This document shows, piece by piece, positions 57,555 through 64,000 of a stretch of DNA of 64,000 nt. Position 1 is the first letter of the stretch. The number at the start of each line of letters is the position of its first letter. The DNA is from Nereocystis luetkeana. Lineage: Eukaryota > Sar > Phaeophyceae > Laminariales > Laminariaceae. The stretch lies in assembly GCA_031213475.1 (NCBI GenBank), contig JARUPZ010000009.1:5179601-5243600 (forward strand), given 5' to 3'. Below the pieces are notes generated by a model. It did not search any database, was not told the DNA's origin, and saw only the letters and a program-made list of their open reading frames with translations. A program made the translations under genes and the position numbers.

Positions 57555-59290
57555 GGGGTAGTCCCTGCGGCTAACGGTTTCCCGCCCGCCTCTAGAGGCG
57601 TAGTGCATGCAGACATTGGGTTCCCGCCCACGGCTTCAGGTGAAATTAGTGTAGTACCATCGGCGCAGCTCCCGACGGAGCCGCCCCCTGTGGCATCCCT
57701 AGGAAGAGAGCACGGAGTGGTAACGATTAGACCTCTTGTCTCTGCCAGCGGCACGCAAGAGTCAAACTTTAGCGTTTTTTCGGACGTTAGACTTATGGAT
57801 GGTTACGATGACACTGAGTACACGGAATTTTTCCCTTACCCGTTCAACCTTGCGGCAGCGCAAGCCCTAACAGAGTCAGATCGGAATGATTTTGACGTTG
57901 GGAACGCAGGCATTACTGTTGCAGCTGTGCTCGCTCCGGGTAGGTGTCCGTCTACCGTTGGGAAACCTGCCGAGAATATTGATCTTAACCACTTTCATTT
58001 CTCCTCCGGTCACCTGAACGAGCGTTTGTTGAGGGAAACGGCTTGGCGGCATGGTATCACCTTGACGGCAGTACTGCAACCATGTGGTGGAGGTTTGGAG
58101 GCCAACGGTGTGGGAGCTGGGGTGCCGCGGAGGACGACATCGCGCGTGGGGAGGCCCATGGAGACCGTGCATTTCGACCTGGCCGGCCTCTACGAGACGT
58201 CTATGGGCGGGTCTGTCTATCTGATCATGTTTGTCGACGGGATGAAGAAGAAATCGGAGACCACCGCGTATGTGAAGAAGCTCATCGGTGACTTGAACCA
58301 CCTTGGGCCGCCGCTCTGCTTCCGCACGGACAACGGTGGGGAGTTCACCAGCCGCAGCTACATCGAATTCTGCGACACCGCTGGGATCGGCCGCGAACAC
58401 ACATCCTCGGATAAGCCAAAACAGAACGCGGTTGTCGAGAGTGCAATTTGGCGCGCTATGAAGGGGGGCCATGCGGCTCGTCGCGAAATTCATCGACTTT
58501 TCCCGAGCGTCGAACTTGGCCGAATCCCCGACATGGGGGCCAGTGGTAAACGCCTGTGGCTGGAGGTTGTGCTTTGGGCTGCCGGCTGTTTTGACCGCTC
58601 CGCGACCAAGGCCAACATCGATTGGCGATCACCGTACGAGGTGTTCTTCTCGCGGCTTCCGGACGTGCAGGTGGTACCGTTCTTCCAAGAAGGCATGAGG
58701 CGGGTGGACCGCAGCACGAAATCCGACGTCCAACCGGTGCCGTGCTACTATCTGAATAACGGCTATAACAACCCCTCGTCCGCCGTAAAGGTGATCAGGG
58801 CTTCGACGGGGGGCGTATGCTACACCAGTGACGTGGTGTGGACGGTTCACGGTGCCCGCGTGCTGCCATTGCCGGCACCGGCGGGCGCGGGGAGATTAGT
58901 GAACGCCACCGCGCCGGTCAACGCAGGGCTTCAGCAACAGCTACGTGCAGTCACCACCGACGTTCAGTTACCGCCGCTGCCGCCACTGCCGCTCCAGTCA
59001 CCGCCGTCGCCACTGCCGATTCAGCCGTCACCACCGCCGCTTCAGCCCCCGTTACCGCCGGCACCACCGCCCGAGAACTCACCATCGCCCCTCACCGACG
59101 CTTTGACGCGGCCGCACGCGGAGCCGCAACGAATATCAGGGCGTACCTGTTCGAAGAAAGTTCAGCTCTCAGCAACGCCGGAGGAGCCTCCGAAAAGCGA
59201 CCAGGGTATTAACCATAGCGTCGGATTCTTATCGATTATGGGCAAGACGGAGCTGCTGTCAATGTTGACTACGCGTGGAGCCGTCGACGC
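57555..59290 (+). pseudogene. Copia integrase region
   Basis: A GAG-pre-integrase-like stretch (HFHFSSGHLNERLL) comes first. It is followed by the integrase core with its acidic triad: D at 58,176 (VHFDLAGLYE), D at 58,329 (FRTDNGGEFT) and E at 58,437 (QNAVVESAIW). The last two are separated by 35 residues, the classic D,D35E arrangement. A Pro-rich linker follows (LPPLPPLPLQSPPSPLP). The catalytic residues are intact although the polyprotein is not. The frame is lost near 59,290. Confidence 0.9.
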
Positions 59291-59401
59291 CGGGCGCCGC
59301 AAGGAGTCGCCGAGTGGTGGTGGTCGCGTGCAGCCGTCACGCACTTATGGGGACCGAGAGCGAACATTGTCTGCCGGGGGCCCGGGAAGATACCGTGTGC
59401 C

Positions 59402-59941
59402 TTGGCGGCCCTCCTTGCCACTCGGGAGGACATCGACGCCGCTCTGGGCGACCAGCGGCCGCCCTACAAGCCCCCGGAGTTGCCACACTGCTACGCCTCT
59501 GACGTTAAGGTCTCACGGAGGCACAGGGAAGCCATGCGGTCGGAGCACGCCCATCTTGGGGAGGATTCGATGGGGAGGGAGTTTTACGGATTGCTGGACG
59601 CGGGGACTTGTGTGCCGGGATATCAATCATTGGACAACTACATTACTGCAATATGGGCTTTTATATCGAAAGCTGATGAGTACGGTTGGCCCACGAAACG
59701 CAAGACGAGACTTGTAGAGCGGGGGGATGAACAGAGAGCTAATATCGATTTCGGAGACTTGTTTGCGCCTGCTGTTGCTGTTTCAAGTAACCGTTTGTTG
59801 ACAGCGATAGCGTGTGAGCTGGATCTTGACTTGTGCCATTTTGATATTGAACAGGCATTCGTGCTATCTGATCTCGAGGAAAACGTGTACATGCGTTTAC
59901 CTCAGGGTTGCGGTGGGTTGTCGGGGAAGATAGTAAGGTAG
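59402..59941 (+). pseudogene. Copia reverse transcriptase, N-terminal part
   Basis: Shows the Copia RT entry region (EFYGLLDAGTCVPGY, KTRLVERG), FDIEQAFVLSDLEENVYMRL (palm motif with the first catalytic D) and QGCGG. It is cut by a single TAG at 59,939-59,941. The next entry continues in the same frame. Confidence 0.9.
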
Positions 59942-60811
59942 AACAAGAGCTTGTACGGCTTGAAGCAGGCATCGAGACAATGGCATGCGCATCTTACTAC
60001 GTGTTTGCTGTCGTTGGGTTTTCTTCAGTGCCTGGCTGATGCGTGCGTGTTTCGTTTGATGGAGGAGGGGAGTGTTGTGATGACTATAGTGGTACACGTG
60101 GATGATAGATTTGCGGTAGGGGAGAAAGGCAGGTGTGGCCAGTTTGGAAAGGAATTGAACCAGATGGTTCCGGTCAAGAACCTGGGAGAGTTGCGGTGGT
60201 ATATGGGGTGTTTTTATGAGCGGGATTGGGACAAGGGAGTTTTGAAGATGTCCCTGCAAACATGCGCTGAAGAGTTGGCGGACGAGTACGGGATAAAATT
60301 TGGGAGGAGTGTTCCGCTTTTTGTAGGCACGAGGCTTGCGGAATTTGACAATAACAAAGCACCAGGGAACTGGCCGTTTCGTGAGTTGGTAGGCTCACTG
60401 ATGTGGCTTTCAACCCAGACTCGACCAGATATCTCAAGCGCAGTAAGAGCGGTGGCTAGGTATTGCGCTGCTTCTAAGTTAGTCCACTGGAGGGCAACAC
60501 TTGGTATTTTAGCGTATGTGAGACGGACTAGTTCCTTTGGGATTATCTTTCAGAAAGGTACGGTAGGGGGCCTGAGCTTGCAGGTGTTTGCTGACGCAGA
60601 CTACGCAAGTGTGGCGGCTGACAGGAGATCAGTTCCAGGGGGGTTAGTGATGTGTGGGGGTCCTTGTGTGTCTTGGTTTTCTAGGACACAGAAATGCGTC
60701 ACGCTCTCCACGACGGAGGCAGAGTACGTGGCGCTTGCAGAGGTCGTTAAGGAAGTGTTGTTTTTGAGACAGGTTTGGCGTTTCATGTGGCCTGATGTCG
60801 GCGTGCCCTGA
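59942..60811 (+). pseudogene. Copia reverse transcriptase C-terminal part and RNase H
   Basis: Starts with the signature SLYGLKQASRQWH and has the catalytic pair as VVHVDDRFAVG (60,101-60,106). LGELRWYMGC, GSLMWLSTQTRPDI and the RNase H motifs VFADADYASV and STTEAEYVAL (60,707-60,736) follow. A TGA at 60,809-60,811 interrupts it, and the same frame resumes with VFEDSQGAVQLAQNP and SKHFDVRHHLNF up to about 60,940. Confidence 0.92.
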
Positions 60812-60985
60812 ATACCGGTGTTCGAGGATAGCCAGGGTGCGGTGCAGCTGGCGCAGAATCCTTTCACCAACTCCAACTCTAAGCACTTTGACGTACGGCA
60901 CCATTTAAATTTTCCTCAGGGAACTGGTAGGAAGGAAAGATATATCGATCATACACGTAAAATGCCCTTACCAGCATCCGGATTT
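60812..60985 (+). pseudogene. End of Copia RNase H, after the stop and before the MITE
   Basis: In-frame continuation of RNase H (DSQGAVQLAQNPFTN, KHFDVRHHLNF) and the start of the normally conserved C-terminal end (GRKERYID). It is cut by the MITE at 60,986. Confidence 0.8.
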
Positions 60986-61380
60986 AACAGACAAAACGGA
61001 AAAATGGGAACGAAACAAAAAATGGGAACGGACGGTTTTTTTTAGAAAGCAAACCAATTGTGTACAACTCCAACAAAAAACGTTGACAGTCCTGTGGGGC
61101 TGTACAGCAGCCTTCGAATGAGCTGTCGCTCAGGCTGGAAGTCCTCGGCATCGCCGCGGTAGCCAGCATCTAGAGAAATCACAATAGAGCCAGCGTATAT
61201 CGCTTTTTGCGCCCACCCGAAGGCACGAGATGGAGCATGACCGTTCTGACAAGCTCCTCTCACAGGGCTGGCCAAGGGGTTTCGCAAGATCATTTCGGTT
61301 CTCTGATACACCACATGGTTCTGGAGATACGGCTTGGTTCCCATTTTAGGCTTCGTTCCCATTTTTCCGATTTGTCTGTT
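60986..61380. mobile_element. 395-bp MITE inserted in the Copia element
   Basis: Both ends carry the inverted word AACAGACAAA followed by CGGAAAAATGGGAACGAA, giving terminal inverted repeats of about 45 bp. There is no transposase frame. TTAAC occurs just outside each end (60,984-60,988 overlapping, and 61,386-61,390), a possible target duplication. The superfamily is not clear. Confidence 0.85.
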
Positions 61381-61806
61381 TTTTCTTAACCGAAGCGATA
61401 CCGCGGGACTCTTTTGAGTTTCACCGTAGTCTGGCAATGAACATGTGGTGAGTGTATGCTGGATATATATGCTCATTTTTATTTTTCGGATTTTAGTTTG
61501 TTTTTTTTTACACTGATTTTGAATTTTCGGATTTGAGTTTGGGTTTTTCGACATTGACTTTTTTTTCGGATTTAAGTTTGGGTTTTTCGACACTGATTTA
61601 GGATTTTTTGGATAGCAGGGAGGCAGATGTTTGTCTCTAAATATATTTTTTTAATTTCTGTGTTTGGAGTAATATAGCACCACAGCAGTACTACTTGTAG
61701 GGTTACGACAAGAGAATTTATGTGTTGGATGATGATGGACCTATTTGGAGTACGGTATATAGACACTCTTAATATCATCATGACATTGTACTGCGACTAG
61801 GGAGGC
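61381..61806 (+). other. Copia 3' untranslated region and purine tract
   Basis: AT-rich sequence with three near-copies of GGATTTGAGTTTGGGTTTTT (61,498-61,600). It ends in AGGGAGG directly before the 3' LTR at 61,807, the expected position of the plus-strand priming tract. Confidence 0.65.
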
Positions 61807-62174
61807 TGTTGGTCATAACCGTTCGTCATAAGTCGCACACATGTCTGATGTGTCTGATCGTGGATACGTGTGATTGGTATAAGTGGATATTCCGTCAGGC
61901 TGATGTGTCTAATCATCCGGATACGTGTGATTTGTGTAACTGGGAAAATGCGGCGGGATTTATGATTTCCTGAATACGTTTTGGTATAAACATCATCTAG
62001 ATACCCTTTTATGGGATCTTAGGACGAAGGATAGCCCCCTTCGTTCACTTCATTCTTGGTGGCTTCTAATATACACCTGGTTCAACATCTGCTCTCTGGC
62101 CTCATGGCAAACTCCCGGGTGTTCACTCAGTTCCCCTCCAACCGAGGCAACCCATTACACGAAGTGATCGATTA
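61807..62174 (+). repeat. 3' LTR of the Copia element
   Basis: Aligns with 54,462-54,835 from TGTTGGTCATAAC to GATCGATTA with many substitutions and small gaps. Confidence 0.88.
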
Positions 62175-62955
62175 GAATATGTTCCGCGAGCGAATGTATC
62201 TGCTGAAATGATGGTTTTGTGCCAGATGGACGACTATTTCCCGAGCCGACTGAGGTGCGTACTCGATAATGTTTAACCTCTCTGAATTCGGTGAAATGCC
62301 AAAACGTGGGGGAGAAAACGAAATAAATGCAATATGTTATGATTGACCCTTACTCTGTAGTATCTTACCTGGTATTTAAAGTTGGAATACTACGCATTTC
62401 GTTGGACTAGGTCACAAACCTCAACAATCACATGGATCCTTTAGTGGCTCGATATTCAGCGTCACCAGTTGTACTTCCGAAGATAGGTCCAAACAATTGC
62501 ATACACCGAGGGGACGGACTTTAACAATGCCCTCCAAAAATCAGTCCTCCTAATGCCTCGATGTGCACTCGCCGCGTACGGTTTGGGTGTATTTTATTCG
62601 ATGATATACCCGAAGAATGCAGGAACGGTAACACCCCCCGTCCCTCCCCTGCAAGTTTCCCCGAACCTATCAGCCGTGGCATATATCTGCAGGGTGTGAA
62701 GATTCCTAAAACGGAAGCCAGAAACACATGTGTAGCTTTGAGGATTCAACAACAAGGTTCGATCGCTTCTTCCCGGGTTGGTTCGGCCGCAGACATTTTC
62801 TTTTACCGAGGTATGGACTCGGAATCAGATAATCTGCCTTAACACAACTGAAAGGATTAAAACGCGAGAACGCTATCAATCATCACCGAACAACCAGCAT
62901 CTTATCTGCCCCGGATTTTCGTCGCTCATGAGGTCGTGTCCGACCCCTGATCTGA
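62175..62955 (+). repeat. Old dispersed repeat, right copy, part after the Copia insertion
   Basis: Continues the alignment to the left-hand copy from about position 330 to 1,055, for example CAACCAGCATCTTATCTGCC against CAACCAGCATATCATCTCAC. It confirms that the Copia element split a pre-existing repeat. Confidence 0.75.
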
Positions 62956-63025
62956 GTTACGAGTTGGAAGGAGAGAGAAGAAGATGTGCGCAGACAATGA
63001 ATGAGATGAGAAAAAAAAAAAAAAT

Positions 63026-63268
63026 CTCGTGCCTTCGGGTGGGCGCAAAAAGCGATTTACGCTGGCTCTATTGTGATTTCTTTAGATGCTAGCTACCGCG
63101 GCGATGCCGAGGACTTCCAGCCTGAGCGACAGCTCATTCGAAGGCTGCTGTACAGCCCCACAGGACTGTCAACTTTTTTTCTTGGAGTTGTACACAATTG
63201 GTTTGCTTTCTAAAAAAAAACGTCCGTTCTCATTTTTGGCTTCGTTCCCATTTTTCCGATTTATCTGG
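63026..63268 (-). mobile_element. Truncated second copy of the 395-bp MITE
   Basis: The reverse complement of this stretch matches 60,990-61,232 closely, including AAAGCAAACCAATTGTGTAC and the terminal repeat. It stops at GGCACGAG, so about 150 bp and one terminal repeat are missing. Confidence 0.88.
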
Positions 63269-63269
63269 T

Positions 63270-63590
63270 TCATCTCGAAATGGAAGTAAGAGAAGAACGC
63301 TTGCTAGCGTAGAATATCGGCCTGCCGTTCCAACAAATCATGCTGGGCCCCCCATGCAGGTCTGTACTTGTTGACGTAATGCACAACCTAAACTCAGTGC
63401 CAAACCCAGCCTGAGGCCTCCATAAAGGTCGAATAATACTCGATTATTCCCAATATGAGATACATAAAACGCTACGTCACCAAGTGTGTGATTTTCGGAG
63501 GGCTCAAAGAGACAGCACCGTAGTAAACTACTACAAACATACTCCTCCGAAGTAGCACAAATTTGAGTCCGCGATCAAGCTGCGCAGAGT

Positions 63591-63621
<31 letters not shown>

Positions 63622-64000
63622 GCGTGCCCCGCTGCCCTTCTGCATGTGCTTTTCTTCTCGACGTTGTCCGAAGAGGATCTTCTAACACACCAAAGGAAGC
63701 GCGACGGAGACGACATCGGATATCTCCTGCACTTCAGGTCCCAGTATTGTATCCAGTACCTATTAATAGTAAAGGCAACCAGTGCCGGAGCAGGGCTTTC
63801 ACAAGCACGGCAATCATCTTGGTTCAACATGAAAGGACGACTTTCCCAAAGATGTACTCGTAGTGGAAGAGCATCGTGACCTCTAAGCGTGCGTGTTGCT
63901 TTTGTCGCTGTTTGCACAGGATCTGGCCACCGTGTCTATAATGTGTATTGGGGTGTGGGACTGAGGTTCATGCTTGTCGGAGTGCGTTTTTTCCATAGTT
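63270..64000. other. No supported gene
   Basis: Contains a (TA)n microsatellite at 63,592-63,616 and short frames without support. Confidence 0.5.

Larger units (their letters stand above)
54462..62174 (+). mobile_element. Copia-type LTR retrotransposon, degenerate
   Basis: About 7.7 kb: 5' LTR, gag region with zinc knuckle, then protease, integrase, reverse transcriptase and RNase H in Copia order, a purine tract and a 3' LTR. The flanks TAATA (54,457-54,461) and GAATA (62,175-62,179) look like a five-base target duplication with one change. Inactivating lesions are several frameshifts in gag, in-frame stops at 57,552, 59,939 and 60,809, a frameshift near 59,290 and a 395-bp MITE at 60,986. 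The two LTRs have clearly diverged, so the insertion is old. I cannot see a clear primer binding site. Confidence 0.93.

Overview
This window is nuclear DNA from a eukaryote. The evidence is one gene split by many spliceosomal introns with GT..AG borders, a LINE, a Copia-type LTR retrotransposon, several miniature inverted-repeat elements, SINE-like repeats and abundant microsatellites. No bacterial operons, Shine-Dalgarno-led genes or CRISPR are visible. The LINE reverse transcriptase and the Copia protease box (DNGATNH) resemble elements I associate with ochrophyte, especially brown, algae. That assignment rests on recall only, and a red alga or another protist is possible.

Layout. 1-1.06 kb: the right part of an old dispersed repeat. 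3.3-4.75 kb: a regular tandem repeat with a 284-bp period. 4.75-12.6 kb: no supported gene. 12.66-28.88 kb, minus strand: one large gene, the main feature of the window. Its first exon encodes a signal peptide. It is followed by at least 15 tiny exons, mostly 81 bp and all phase 1-1, each encoding one cysteine-rich module (typical spacing C-x5-C-x5-CC-x4-C-x6-C, knottin-like). The exons were multiplied by nested tandem duplication, and several copies are decayed. 30.7-31.3 kb: a relic of a LINE. 33.4 kb: a SINE-like repeat. 33.7-37.44 kb, minus: a frameshifted LINE with endonuclease and reverse transcriptase. 37.66-38.79 kb: a foldback element with arms of about 200 bp. 40.26-40.46 kb: a 24-bp minisatellite. 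41.28-42.64 kb, minus: an unrecognised GC-rich reading frame broken by two stops. 43.6-50.7 kb: two long copies of another dispersed repeat, more SINE-like copies, a tRNA-like head and two of three copies of an 89-bp piggyBac-like (TTAA) palindrome. 50.9-54.0 kb: no supported gene. 54.46-62.17 kb: a complete but dead Copia element with LTRs. It is inserted in a second copy of the repeat found at 1-1,060 and is itself interrupted by a 395-bp MITE. A truncated second copy of that MITE lies at 63.03-63.27 kb.

How it fits together. Apart from the cysteine-rich gene and perhaps the GC-rich frame, almost everything recognisable is mobile-element sequence in successive stages of decay and nesting. 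If the signal-peptide exon is spliced to all intact downstream modules, the gene predicts a secreted protein of about 481 residues, made of roughly 16 small disulfide-rich modules. The exon lengths sum to a whole number of codons. Because every internal exon is symmetric, any subset could be spliced without losing frame. Its function is unknown.
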